DNA of 34,914 nucleotides from Corallococcus carmarthensis (GTDB lineage Bacteria > Myxococcota > Myxococcia > Myxococcales > Myxococcaceae): contig NZ_RAWE01000094.1 of NCBI RefSeq assembly GCF_003611695.1, positions 1 to 34,914 of the forward strand, in the 5' to 3' direction. The position numbers and the translations under genes were made by a program. The notes below the pieces were generated by a model. That model was not told the DNA's origin and ran no database searches. It saw nothing but the letters and a program-made list of their open reading frames with translations. Of this stretch, positions 22,838-30,724 are shown one piece after another. The first letter of the stretch is position 1. The number at the start of each line of letters is the position of its first letter.

Positions 22838-25210
22838 TCAGCGCACCGCCCAGGTGGAAGGCGGCAGCGACGCGGTGATGTCCGGACGGCCAGGCACGCC
22901 CAGCCGCGCCGCGCCCGCCTGCAACGTCCCGGCGAGCGTGGGCAGCACGCGGAACTCCACCTGCACCGGCGCGCCCTGCTCCCTTGGAGCCAGGTCCAAT
23001 GACAACGCACCATCCTGCACGTCCCAGCCGGTCACCTGTCCGGAGGACACCAACGCGTCCAGGCTCGCGGGATCCACCTGCACGCCCGCGGGCAGGTCCT
23101 GTTCGAAGCGCAGCGGCAGCAAGGAGGGCGCGCCCACCTGGACCCGCATGTTCGCCAGCTGTCCCACGCGCGCCTCCTTCGGCCCCGTCACGGCCAGCTG
23201 CAGCCCGCCCCGGGTTTCGCTCTTCCACGGCACCGCCGCGGACAGCGCCAGCGAGAAGCCCAGCCCCGGCACCGCGGGCTCCGCGCGCACGGTCCACACG
23301 TGCGTCCCCGCGGAGCCCGGCGCGGCGGCCTCCAGCGCCAGCACCTCGCGCAGCGCCTTCGTGTCGTAGGTGCCTTCGGTGACGACCTGTCCGTCGCGCG
23401 CCACCGTCACGCGCACCTGGGCAGGCAGCGGATCCTTGAAGAGGGCCAGCGCCGCGCGCAAGCCCACGCGGTTCGCCTGCCCATCCCCCCAGCCCAGGCC
23501 CGGCGTGTAGTGCGCGAGCAGCCAGGCCCCCAGGTCCGCGAGCGGCGCCTTCGCATCACCCTGGAGGGCGAGCACCGCCATCGCCGTGGCCTCCGCCGCC
23601 GAGGGCACCTGCCCGTCCGCACGCACCGTGTCCTGCTCCACCGGCAGCCACGCGCTGCCGTCCGGGCCGGACTTGAGCGCTTCGCGCACGCGGGTGCGCA
23701 GGGCGTCCGCCACGCTGCCCTCGGCCGCGCCCTCCGCCAGCAGCACCGCCGCCGTGTAGCCGTCCTTCACCTGCGGCAGGTAGCGCTCGAAGACGCCCGA
23801 CGCGCGCACGCTGAAGGCCGCCGCGCGCTGCTTGCCCTCCGGGGTGACTGACGCGGCGCGCACCGTGCGGGCGCAGTCCGCCGTCGCCACCAGCAGCCGC
23901 TGGAGCGTCCAGCCATCCCCGCCCTGGCAGGTGCCGTCCGGCCGCTGCGCCTGGGCCACCTGCGCCACCAGCCGCTCGCCCAGCCGCGCGAGCACCGGGT
24001 TGTCCGGGTGGGCCAGCGCGCCCTCCGCGATTCGCGTCGCCACGTCCACCGACGGCGCCCGCGCCGCACGCAGCACCCGCTGCGTCGCCACCAGCGCCAG
24101 CGCCTTCATCACCGCGGGGTCCGCCGTCTCACCCAGGGCCTTGAGCAGCTGCGGCGCCTGGCCCGCGAGCAGCAGCGCGTACGCGTCCCCGGCCACGTCC
24201 ACCGGCCGGCGCTCCACCGCCGCCAGCTCCGCGCGAATCACGCCCAGCGCGCCCGGGAACACCTGCAAGCGGATCCGTTCGCTGCCGGCCTGCGCGTCCG
24301 CGGGTCCATTCAGGGACAGCGTGCGCGGCGCCGCCAGCGAACCGCCGCGCGTCTGGACCACGGGCTGCCCGGTGGCCCACACGTCGAAGTCGCGCACCAC
24401 CGCGTCCGTGTCCCCCAGCGAGGCGCGCACCGTCACCGGCCCCGCGCCTCCGGCCTTCACCGTCACCAGTTCCACCACGCTGCCGCGCGCCGGCACCCGC
24501 ACCGTGCGCGTGCCGGCCTCCACCTGCGCTCCCTTCACGTCCAACTTGAGCGCGGCCTCCACCGCCTTGTCGGTGGTGTTCACCACCTGCACCGGCAGGC
24601 GCACGGTGTCGCCCGCGCGCAGGAAGGGCGGCAGCACCGGATCCACGTACGTGGGCAGCGTGCCCGCGAAGGACGTCACCGCCCCCGCCTGCGCGCCGGA
24701 GCGCGAGTGCGCGAGCGCCAGCACCCGCCACTGCGTCAGCCGGTCCGGCACGCGCACCGGCACCGTCGCCACGCCGTTCGCGTCCGTCACCACCAGGGGT
24801 TCGAAGAGGAACGTCTCCGGGAACCACGCGCGGGTGGGCGCGGCCGCGCCGCCCTTGTCCTTGATGCCGCCCTCCTTCGCATCCACCTCTTGCTCCGGAG
24901 GTGCCGCCATTTCGGCCACGGGCGCCGCGGCGGGCATCGGCGGAGGTTCGGCACGGCCGCCGCCACCTCGCGACCCGACCTGCTCGTCGTACGAGTTCGC
25001 CGAGCCGAAGCTCTTCATCGTCTTCTTCAGGGCGCCAGACGCCTCGCCGTCGAAGACCCCTCCCGGCGCCGCATTCCCCGCGAGCGCGGCGGCGGACTGT
25101 CCCATGGTGCGGCGGATCAAATCCCCCGCCACCAGCGCGAGCGTCATCCCGCCCAGCACGAACCCCACCCCGAGGCCCACGGCCCCGGACATCCACGAGC
25201 GCTGCTTCAT
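22838..25210 (-). CDS. C-terminal half of a split alpha-2-macroglobulin
   Basis: 790 aa. An N-terminal membrane anchor (about residues 8-29) is followed by a Gly/Ala/Pro-rich linker. The A2M middle domain begins at about residue 127 with the hallmark RAWFPETFLFEPLVV and ends in LTQWRVLALAHS. Next come MG-type beta domains, a helical stretch matching the thioester-domain toroid (about 330-620), and a C-terminal receptor-like beta domain. At the place of the usual P-x-GCxEQ thioester the sequence reads ERRPVDVAGDAYALL, so no thioester can form, as in YfaS-type bacterial macroglobulins. The ATG overlaps the stop of the preceding N-half gene by 4 nt (ATGA), implying coupled, equimolar synthesis. 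The protein probably faces the periplasm, anchored in the inner membrane. Confidence 0.88.
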   Translation of the reverse strand: MKQRSWMSGAVGLGVGFVLGGMTLALVAGDLIRRTMGQSAAALAGNAAPGGVFDGEASGALKKTMKSFGSANSYDEQVGSRGGGGRAEPPPMPAAAPVAEMAAPPEQEVDAKEGGIKDKGGAAAPTRAWFPETFLFEPLVVTDANGVATVPVRVPDRLTQWRVLALAHSRSGAQAGAVTSFAGTLPTYVDPVLPPFLRAGDTVRLPVQVVNTTDKAVEAALKLDVKGAQVEAGTRTVRVPARGSVVELVTVKAGGAGPVTVRASLGDTDAVVRDFDVWATGQPVVQTRGGSLAAPRTLSLNGPADAQAGSERIRLQVFPGALGVIRAELAAVERRPVDVAGDAYALLLAGQAPQLLKALGETADPAVMKALALVATQRVLRAARAPSVDVATRIAEGALAHPDNPVLARLGERLVAQVAQAQRPDGTCQGGDGWTLQRLLVATADCARTVRAASVTPEGKQRAAAFSVRASGVFERYLPQVKDGYTAAVLLAEGAAEGSVADALRTRVREALKSGPDGSAWLPVEQDTVRADGQVPSAAEATAMAVLALQGDAKAPLADLGAWLLAHYTPGLGWGDGQANRVGLRAALALFKDPLPAQVRVTVARDGQVVTEGTYDTKALREVLALEAAAPGSAGTHVWTVRAEPAVPGLGFSLALSAAVPWKSETRGGLQLAVTGPKEARVGQLANMRVQVGAPSLLPLRFEQDLPAGVQVDPASLDALVSSGQVTGWDVQDGALSLDLAPREQGAPVQVEFRVLPTLAGTLQAGAARLGVPGRPDITASLPPSTWAVR

Positions 25211-28200
25211 GGCGCCTCCCGGGCGACCCACGCGCCCCAGTTCACGACGTCCTCCGGCAACCGCGTTCCATTCACCACCACCGCGCGCGGATCCGTCAGG
25301 GCCAGCAGGTCCTGCGGCAGGCGAGACAGCCGCAGCTTGCGGCCGAACGCATCCGTCACCTTCTGTCCGCGCTGCTCGCAGGCGGCGAGCGACTCCGCCC
25401 ACAGCCGCGCGAGCCCCGCCGGGTCCAACGTCTCACCCGAGGGAGCAGTCTCCTCCCACTTGCGCGTGCGCGCGTGCAGCTCCGTCAGCACCGCGTAGAA
25501 GGGCTCCGTCAGCTCCGCGTCCGGAGAGAAGGGGCTGGTGGCGTTCGCCGACAGGGGCGTCTCCATGTCCTCCAACGTAGGCACCGCCGTCACGCGCAGC
25601 AGCGCCGCCGCGGCCGCGTTCGCGCCCCGGATGCGCCCCATGGCCAGCGCCTGGCCATCCAGCACGCCAAAGGCCGGAGTCGCCACCGACGGCGCGGGCC
25701 GCAGCCCATCCAGCGCATCCGCGCCCGGCAGCGGCGCCAGCTGGGCGAGCGTCTCATCCACGCCGAAGAGACCCACCGCCGCCTCGCCGTCCTTGCCGTC
25801 CACGCGCGTGCGGACCTGGAGGTGCGCCAGCTCTCCGGGCGCGTACGCGGACTTGTCCGGCGACACCTCCACCGACAGCGCCGCGCGAGGCGCCACGTAC
25901 ACGCGCGCGGTCGCCGTCCCCCCCTCCACCTCCGCCCAGCCCTCGAAGTCCTTGGGCAGCGTGAAGCGCGCCGAACGCGTGGCCGGATCCATCATCTCCT
26001 TGAGCCGCGCCTGCCCCGCCACCAGCACCAGCGTCTTGGGCAGCTCGCCCGAGAAGCCGGGGCCGCGCAGCAGCTCCACCTTCACGGACTCGCCCGCCTT
26101 CGCCAGCACCGGCGTCACGCGGGCGCGCAGCGGCGGCAGGCGCGCGGGGCGCAGCACGAACTTCGTCTCGCCCATGTCCTGGCCGTCCCACTTGGCGCGG
26201 ACCTTCAACTCGTAGCCCAGGAACGTGGTGGCCTGGGGCGGGCGGGGCACGCCGTTTCCGCCATACGTGGGCTGCGCGATGAAGCGCACCACGCCCATGG
26301 CCTCCGACGGCCTCCGTCCCGACTGGAGCTCCGCCTGCGTCGAGGCCGGCACGCGGATGCGCGCGAAGCGCTCCTTCACGCACGCCAGCACCGTCGCCGG
26401 GAGCGCGTCTTCCCGCGCGGGCTCCTGCACCCAGGACAGCGTCAGCTCCGGCTTGTCCGCCCACCGCCGCCAGGTCATCGCGGCGGGCAGGGCCACCGCG
26501 CGGTCCAACGTGGGGGGCAGACACGCGCGCGCATCCAGCACGGCGGTGGTCAGCCCCTCGTTCAGGCCCTCCTCGTCACCGAAGGCGGCCGCCGTGTTCC
26601 ACCGCAGCGAGGGCAGGCCCGGATCCATGGCCTGGAAGCGCAGCTGGAGCATCCGCTCCGCGCCCGCCGGCAGCCCCTTCGCGCGCAGCGCCGACGCCAT
26701 GCACGCGTCCAGCCCCTCCTCCGCGCCGGCCACGTCCAGCACCTGCCCGGACGCGCCCACCCGCACCGCGAACTCCGCCATGGCGGCGCCGGAGGACGGA
26801 TCGACGAAGCGCGCACAGGGATGCAGCACCGGCAGCATCCGCTCCAGCGCCAGCTGATCCTCCAGCGACGACTGCCCCGCCTGCGCGCTCAACAGGTCCC
26901 GCGACGCCACGAGCGACACGGGCGGCCGCCGCGGCTGCACGCGCACCGGCAGCGGCGGCACCACCACGTTCACCGCGGGGCCGGGATCCAACTGGAAGGC
27001 GGCCACGCCGTCCTCGTCCGCCACCGCGCTCACGCCCTGGTCGCGAGGGTCCCACGCACGCGCCACCGTCACCTCCGCGCCCGGCAGCACCTGCCCCGAG
27101 GCGGTGGTGGCGCGCAGGTAGACGCGGTTGCTGAAGCCCGCCACCAGCCCGTCCTCCAGCTCCGTCACGGAGGACACGGCCAGCGCGTCCTCGGACAAGA
27201 GGAGCGACACGGCGCCGCGCACCGGCTCGCCCGTGGGGTCCTTCGCCTCCACGTTCGCGCTCAGCGTGGCCTGTCCGCGCAGGTCCTGGGGCACGCGCGG
27301 CAGCGTCACGCGGAAGCGGCCGGAGGCATCCGTGCGCGCCTTCGTCGGCAGCTCCCCCCGGAGCCACTCCGTCGGAGGGGGCCATGCGCCCGCGTGGCTC
27401 CACGCCAGCGTCACGTCCGTGTCCGCCACCGGCGCGCCGGACGCGTACGACACCTGTCCCGTCACCTCCGGCGTGTCGTTGGCGCGCCAGAACGGCCGGG
27501 GGCTCTTCGCCTCCAACCGCAGGCGCGGCAGCGTGAAGGGCTCCACCGTGAAGGTCTCGGAGCCCTCCGCGCCGCCGCTCGACCACGCCACCGTCCACGT
27601 GCCCGTGGGCGCGCCGCGGTCCAGCGGGAAGTCCCCGGCCACCACGCCCCAGTTGCCCGCGGGCGCGCGCTCCTCCAGCACCACCTCGCCGGAGGGATCC
27701 GTCACCTTCCACGTCCCCGGCCTTCCATCCAGCGGCGACAGGTCCTTCGCGCGCAGGGCCACCGCGCGGAAGCGCACCCGGTGCCCGGGCTCATAGAGGG
27801 GCCGGTCCGTCAGCACGCGCACCCGCGCGGGCGCGTACAGGGGCAGCGGTGAGTCCACCATGCCGGCGCCCAGCGGCGTGGTGACGCGTGCGCGCAGCTG
27901 GTAGTCGCCGTCCGGCACCTGGGGCAGCGTCACCGGTGCCGACAGGTAGCCTGGATCGCCGCGCGACCAACTGGCTTTGGCGTCCAACGGCAGCGGCGTC
28001 TCCTTGCCGGATGCGTCCACCAGGAACAGCGCCGCCGTGCCCCGGACCACGGGGGAGTGGAGCTCGCCTCCCTCCGTGTCCACCCCGTGCGCTTGCGCCG
28101 AGACGGTCACCTGCGCGGAGTGACCTCGCGCGAGGCCGCTGGCGTACACGCTCACCGTCTGGCGGAACTCGCCGTCCGGACACGAGGGCGCGTCCACGCC

Positions 28201-28317
28201 CTGGAACATCCAGGCGGACAGACACCGCCCGGAAGCCAGATAGGTCAGGCCTCCGCCCACGAGCAACAGCCCGAGCCCCCTGGCCACCCATCGCCGTCGC
28301 TGGATGCCACCTGTCAT
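25207..28317 (-). CDS. N-terminal half of a split alpha-2-macroglobulin (MG2 and bait-region domains)
   Basis: 1036 aa. A membrane anchor (about residues 10-30) is followed by beta domains. A clear MG2 domain starts at about residue 163 (VRVLTDRPLYEPGHRVRFRAVAL), then further MG domains. At about 490-690 lie two Cys-containing stretches (LPVLHPCARF...LDACMASAL and LDARACLPP...VLACVKERF) that recall the C-terminal module of myxobacterial AgmX/TonB-like proteins; this reading is tentative. A bait-region-type domain follows (about 810-870, DKSAYAPGELAHLQVRT and VGLFGVDE). The last 170 residues contain DAFGRKLRL and DPRAVVVNGTRLPEDVVNW. The protein stops where a normal macroglobulin would run into the A2M domain, which is the next gene. 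GGGGAG precedes the ATG by about 8 nt. It is divergent from the 395-aa gene. Confidence 0.87.
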   Translation of the reverse strand: MTGGIQRRRWVARGLGLLLVGGGLTYLASGRCLSAWMFQGVDAPSCPDGEFRQTVSVYASGLARGHSAQVTVSAQAHGVDTEGGELHSPVVRGTAALFLVDASGKETPLPLDAKASWSRGDPGYLSAPVTLPQVPDGDYQLRARVTTPLGAGMVDSPLPLYAPARVRVLTDRPLYEPGHRVRFRAVALRAKDLSPLDGRPGTWKVTDPSGEVVLEERAPAGNWGVVAGDFPLDRGAPTGTWTVAWSSGGAEGSETFTVEPFTLPRLRLEAKSPRPFWRANDTPEVTGQVSYASGAPVADTDVTLAWSHAGAWPPPTEWLRGELPTKARTDASGRFRVTLPRVPQDLRGQATLSANVEAKDPTGEPVRGAVSLLLSEDALAVSSVTELEDGLVAGFSNRVYLRATTASGQVLPGAEVTVARAWDPRDQGVSAVADEDGVAAFQLDPGPAVNVVVPPLPVRVQPRRPPVSLVASRDLLSAQAGQSSLEDQLALERMLPVLHPCARFVDPSSGAAMAEFAVRVGASGQVLDVAGAEEGLDACMASALRAKGLPAGAERMLQLRFQAMDPGLPSLRWNTAAAFGDEEGLNEGLTTAVLDARACLPPTLDRAVALPAAMTWRRWADKPELTLSWVQEPAREDALPATVLACVKERFARIRVPASTQAELQSGRRPSEAMGVVRFIAQPTYGGNGVPRPPQATTFLGYELKVRAKWDGQDMGETKFVLRPARLPPLRARVTPVLAKAGESVKVELLRGPGFSGELPKTLVLVAGQARLKEMMDPATRSARFTLPKDFEGWAEVEGGTATARVYVAPRAALSVEVSPDKSAYAPGELAHLQVRTRVDGKDGEAAVGLFGVDETLAQLAPLPGADALDGLRPAPSVATPAFGVLDGQALAMGRIRGANAAAAALLRVTAVPTLEDMETPLSANATSPFSPDAELTEPFYAVLTELHARTRKWEETAPSGETLDPAGLARLWAESLAACEQRGQKVTDAFGRKLRLSRLPQDLLALTDPRAVVVNGTRLPEDVVNWGAWVAREAP

Positions 28318-28381
28318 GCGTTTTCTCCCCGTCTGTCCACTGTACGCCGGAAAGCGGGGAGCCGGTCCCCACGTCCCCCCG

Positions 28382-28413
28382 TTGACGTATCCGTGGGGTG
28401 GGTGGGCTAGGGT
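28382..28413 (+). promoter_or_regulatory. Candidate promoter TTGACG ... TAGGGT before the 395-aa gene
   Basis: TTGACG at 28382-28387 matches a -35 element. TAGGGT at 28408-28413 is the best -10 but at a long 20-bp spacing. TAGGGT ends 8 nt before the ATG at 28422, so the transcript would be almost leaderless. The same box-to-ATG distance is found at the amidase gene. Confidence 0.35.
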
Positions 28414-28421
28414 GACGCGCC

Positions 28422-29609
28422 ATGGTCGCGCCGAAGAACCGTCCTCCGCAGGATGCCCTGCCGCCCCGTCTCGATGCCCTGCTCGAGGCCTTGATGGACC
28501 GCGACTTCGCGGCGCGGCTGCGCAAGGTCTACCAGGCGGCCGCCGTCGCCATCGACCGGCTGGGACACCTGAGCATCGTGAAGTACGAGCCCACCACCGC
28601 CGAACCCGACGACGCCGCGGACCTGTCGTTGTGGGAGACGATGGCGCCCGCCATCGGCGAGACGCTGGTGGACGTGAACCGGCTGGTGGTCGCCATCCGC
28701 GACGCCTTCCCTCCGCCCGCGCGCCCCGCCGCTTCGAACGACGGCGGCTGGGCCCCGCCTCCCGCGAGCTCCGATGAGCGCCTGTCGCAGGAAGCAGAGG
28801 CCGTGCTGCACGCCAGCGCGGAACGGCTGTCCAAGCGCGTGCAGGAGCTGGGCGTGCAGATGCGCCGGCCGGAGGTGGTGAGCGACCGCTGGACGCTCAT
28901 GTCGGAGCTGGCCGCGTCGCGCGCGGACTTCCGCAACCGCATCGGCGACCTCGTGTACCTCACCGCCGCCGCCTTCGCGGACGTGCGCCGCGAGGACGTG
29001 GTGCCCGGCTACGCGAACCAGGTGGGCGCGCGCGTGGCCCTGCGAGGCGCGGCGGCGGACCTGCGCCGCTCACTGCAGGGACGGCTGGAGCGCGCCGCGA
29101 AGGCGACGGATGCGCAGCGGCCCGCGCTGGCGAGGCAGGCCGAGGAGAGCCTGGCCGCGTTCGTGTCCCTGCCCGCGTCGCTCGCGCTGAAGACCCCCAC
29201 GAAGCGGGAGATCGTCGCGGCGCGAGGCCGGCTGCGCGAAGCGGGCTCGCAGACAGCGCTGGGGCCGGACGTGCTGCCCGGACTCGTGGAGCCCTTCCTC
29301 GCGCTGCTGGACGAAGCGATGGAGGAGCTGACCCGCACGTGGCTCACCGTGCACGACCGCGCGGTGTGGGCGGCGAGCGGCGTCCGGCTGGAGCAGGTGG
29401 ACATGCACCTGGAGCTGGGCTCCCCCGGCGCGGCGCGAGTCCTGGAGGAGGCGGTGACGGCGGCGGGAGCGCTCTCGGGCCGCTCGGCGCCCTTCGACGC
29501 CTTCCTGCGCAAGGGCCGTCAGGAGGCCTCGGCGGGGCTCAACGAGGCCGGGACACGCGACCTGCTCGCCCGCTTCCGCGAGCGGCTGTCCAGCCTGCCG
29601 TTCAGCTAG
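28422..29609 (+). CDS. Helical cytosolic protein of unknown function
   Basis: 395 aa, no family recognised. Almost entirely helical by pattern: Ala/Leu/Arg/Glu-rich with no cysteine, signal peptide or membrane segment, and a short Pro/Ser-rich linker at about residues 98-115 dividing a small N-terminal helical domain from a longer one. The even spread of Arg and Glu suggests coiled-coil bundles. The start is supported by the TAGGGTGA just upstream and by loss of coding character before it. It is divergent from the macroglobulin pair (104-nt gap) and ends at a strong hairpin shared with the convergent 96-aa gene. Confidence 0.8.
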   Translation: MVAPKNRPPQDALPPRLDALLEALMDRDFAARLRKVYQAAAVAIDRLGHLSIVKYEPTTAEPDDAADLSLWETMAPAIGETLVDVNRLVVAIRDAFPPPARPAASNDGGWAPPPASSDERLSQEAEAVLHASAERLSKRVQELGVQMRRPEVVSDRWTLMSELAASRADFRNRIGDLVYLTAAAFADVRREDVVPGYANQVGARVALRGAAADLRRSLQGRLERAAKATDAQRPALARQAEESLAAFVSLPASLALKTPTKREIVAARGRLREAGSQTALGPDVLPGLVEPFLALLDEAMEELTRTWLTVHDRAVWAASGVRLEQVDMHLELGSPGAARVLEEAVTAAGALSGRSAPFDAFLRKGRQEASAGLNEAGTRDLLARFRERLSSLPFS

Positions 29610-29624
29610 CGAACCGTGCTTCGA

Positions 29625-29651
29625 CAGGGCCCCGATGCTTCAGGGGCCCTG
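29625..29651. terminator. Bidirectional terminator hairpin
   Basis: CAGGGCCCC (29625-29633) and GGGGCCCTG (29643-29651) form a perfect 9-bp GC stem with a 9-nt loop between two convergent genes. No T-run follows on either strand. Confidence 0.6.
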
Positions 29652-29670
29652 GAAGCGGACGGCCCGGCGA

Positions 29671-29692
29671 TTCACCGGAGCTTCACCGGAGC
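29671..29692. repeat. Tandem 11-bp repeat
   Basis: TTCACCGGAGC occurs twice in a row (29671-29681, 29682-29692) and a third partial copy (TTCA) reaches the stop codon of the 96-aa gene. It lies in the 3' untranslated part; probably a replication-slippage product. Confidence 0.6.
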
Positions 29693-29693
29693 T

Positions 29694-29984
29694 TCAGGGC
29701 TTCGCGGGCGAGGCGGGCGCGGGCAGCGCGGGCGCTTCCTTCTTCGGAGGCAGCACGCGCAGCTCCTCGAAGCGCTCCGCCAGCGTCTGCGGCGTCAGCT
29801 CTTCCTGCCACTGCTTGGGGTTGGTGTTCCACCCGAAGTCGGCCGGCACCTTGCCGCCGCCCTGGCTGGTGTAACCAATCATCTCCGGGAACTGCGCGGA
29901 CCAGCGGCCGCCGGGATCCGGCTCCTTGGTGACGTGCTGCCGGTTGGGGAGGATGAAGGGCTTGGGCTTGGGAGCATCACTCAT
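29694..29984 (-). CDS. Small hypothetical protein, second gene of a bicistron
   Basis: 96 aa. No family recognised. Rich in Pro, Lys and Trp, without membrane segment or signal peptide; the segment GRWSAQFPEMIGYTSQGGGK looks structured, the last 20 residues (Pro/Ala/Lys) disordered. The ATG at 29984 lies inside the end of the preceding 80-aa gene (8-nt overlap) and has AGAGG about 9 nt upstream, so the pair is translationally coupled. Confidence 0.75.
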   Translation of the reverse strand: MSDAPKPKPFILPNRQHVTKEPDPGGRWSAQFPEMIGYTSQGGGKVPADFGWNTNPKQWQEELTPQTLAERFEELRVLPPKKEAPALPAPASPAKP

Positions 29985-30219
29985 GCAGCCAAGCCTCTCC
30001 GAAAGAGACCTCATTGGGTAGAGCCAAGCGGGGTTCCTGCCGCCTTCGCGCATGGTTCTTGGGAGGCAGCACGCTCGGCCCCAGCTCGAACACCGCGGCG
30101 AAGTAGCGCGCCTGCGACTCGCTGCCGTACCGGTAGCGCCGCACGCCCTTCGCGTGGGCCACCTCCACCCGCCAGCCCTTCGGGTCGCACATGACCTTCA
30201 CTGTGTTCCCTGCACCCAT
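29977..30219 (-). CDS. Small hypothetical protein, first gene of a bicistron
   Basis: 80 aa. Basic, one cysteine, with a beta-like first half (VKVMCDPKGWRVEVAH, then GVRRYRYGSESQARYFAAVFELG) and a basic, probably disordered second half. The start is fixed by GGAGG 6 nt before the ATG. It overlaps the next gene by 8 nt. A sigma-54-like promoter lies at 30262-30278 on the same strand. No family recognised. Confidence 0.75.
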   Translation of the reverse strand: MGAGNTVKVMCDPKGWRVEVAHAKGVRRYRYGSESQARYFAAVFELGPSVLPPKNHARRRQEPRLALPNEVSFGEAWLHE

Positions 30220-30261
30220 CCCACGCCTCCCCCGGCCCGTTGTTGTCCGAGGGGTGCGCTA

Positions 30262-30278
30262 TGAAATCCCCGTGCCAA
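30262..30278 (-). promoter_or_regulatory. Candidate sigma-54 promoter
   Basis: Read on the minus strand: TTGGCACGGGGATTTCA. The -24 part matches the consensus TGGCACG exactly and the -12 part (TTTCA for TTGCA) has one mismatch, at the G of the normally conserved GC. Predicted start near 30251 would give a leader of about 31 nt before the ATG at 30219. No activator-binding repeat was identified. Confidence 0.4.
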
Positions 30279-30468
30279 CGCCTGCACGCCCGCCCAATGG
30301 GTTGCGGTGTCGGCGGGTGAGCAGTCGGTGGGCGGCCGGTAACGTTTGCAGGCATGCCCTGGAGGGCCGCCTTCTGTCCCCGAAAGGTGGGGCGGGGCGC
30401 CACACCGGGTCCTCGCGGGGCGATGCCGGTCTGCTTGTGTCGGGCGGATCCTGCGTTAACTCAATGGC

Positions 30469-30678
30469 ATGACTCAATTCGAGACCCAGAGCGGAGAGCG
30501 GTTCGCGGACTTCGATCTTCCCGAGGGCTGCATGATGTGTGGCGGCGCGGTCTCCATCCGGGCCACGCCAGCGGGTGCCCACGGCTACTGCGCCCACTGC
30601 CACGTGCTGTCGCGTCCCCAGATGAAGGTGAAGCCCAACGGCGTCGAGCTCTCCTTCGAGACCATGGCGCTCGCCTGA
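30469..30678 (+). CDS. 69-aa CxxC (zinc-ribbon-like) protein
   Basis: 69 aa with two CxxC knuckles, C21-x2-C24 and C41-x2-C44, separated by a short beta-like segment: a miniature zinc ribbon. No other domain. The second knuckle is flanked by His residues. No strong ribosome site is visible before the ATG. It is transcribed alone, divergent from the small bicistron (249-nt gap with no other gene) and ends at a long hairpin shared with the AEC transporter gene. It could be a nucleic-acid- or protein-binding regulator, but this is inference only. Confidence 0.75.
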   Translation: MTQFETQSGERFADFDLPEGCMMCGGAVSIRATPAGAHGYCAHCHVLSRPQMKVKPNGVELSFETMALA

Positions 30679-30693
30679 CCCCGGGCGACCCTC

Positions 30694-30724
30694 CCCTGGT
30701 GCACTGACCGTCAGTGCACCAGGG
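30694..30724. terminator. 14-bp perfect hairpin between convergent genes
   Basis: CCCTGGTGCACTGA (30694-30707) and TCAGTGCACCAGGG (30711-30724), 3-nt loop. It lies 16 nt past the stop of the 69-aa gene, and one arm contains the stop codon and last four codons of the AEC transporter. Probably a bidirectional terminator; no T-run on either side. Confidence 0.65.

Noticed and set aside
24190-24240. Possible thioester site of the macroglobulin
   Set aside because: The frame reads ERRPVDVAGDAYALL here; there is no Cys-x-Glu-Gln, so an active thioester is excluded.
24901-27852. A 983-codon open frame on the plus strand
   Set aside because: It lies antisense to the two macroglobulin genes, its product is Arg/His/Gln-rich without domains, and long antisense frames are expected at this GC content.
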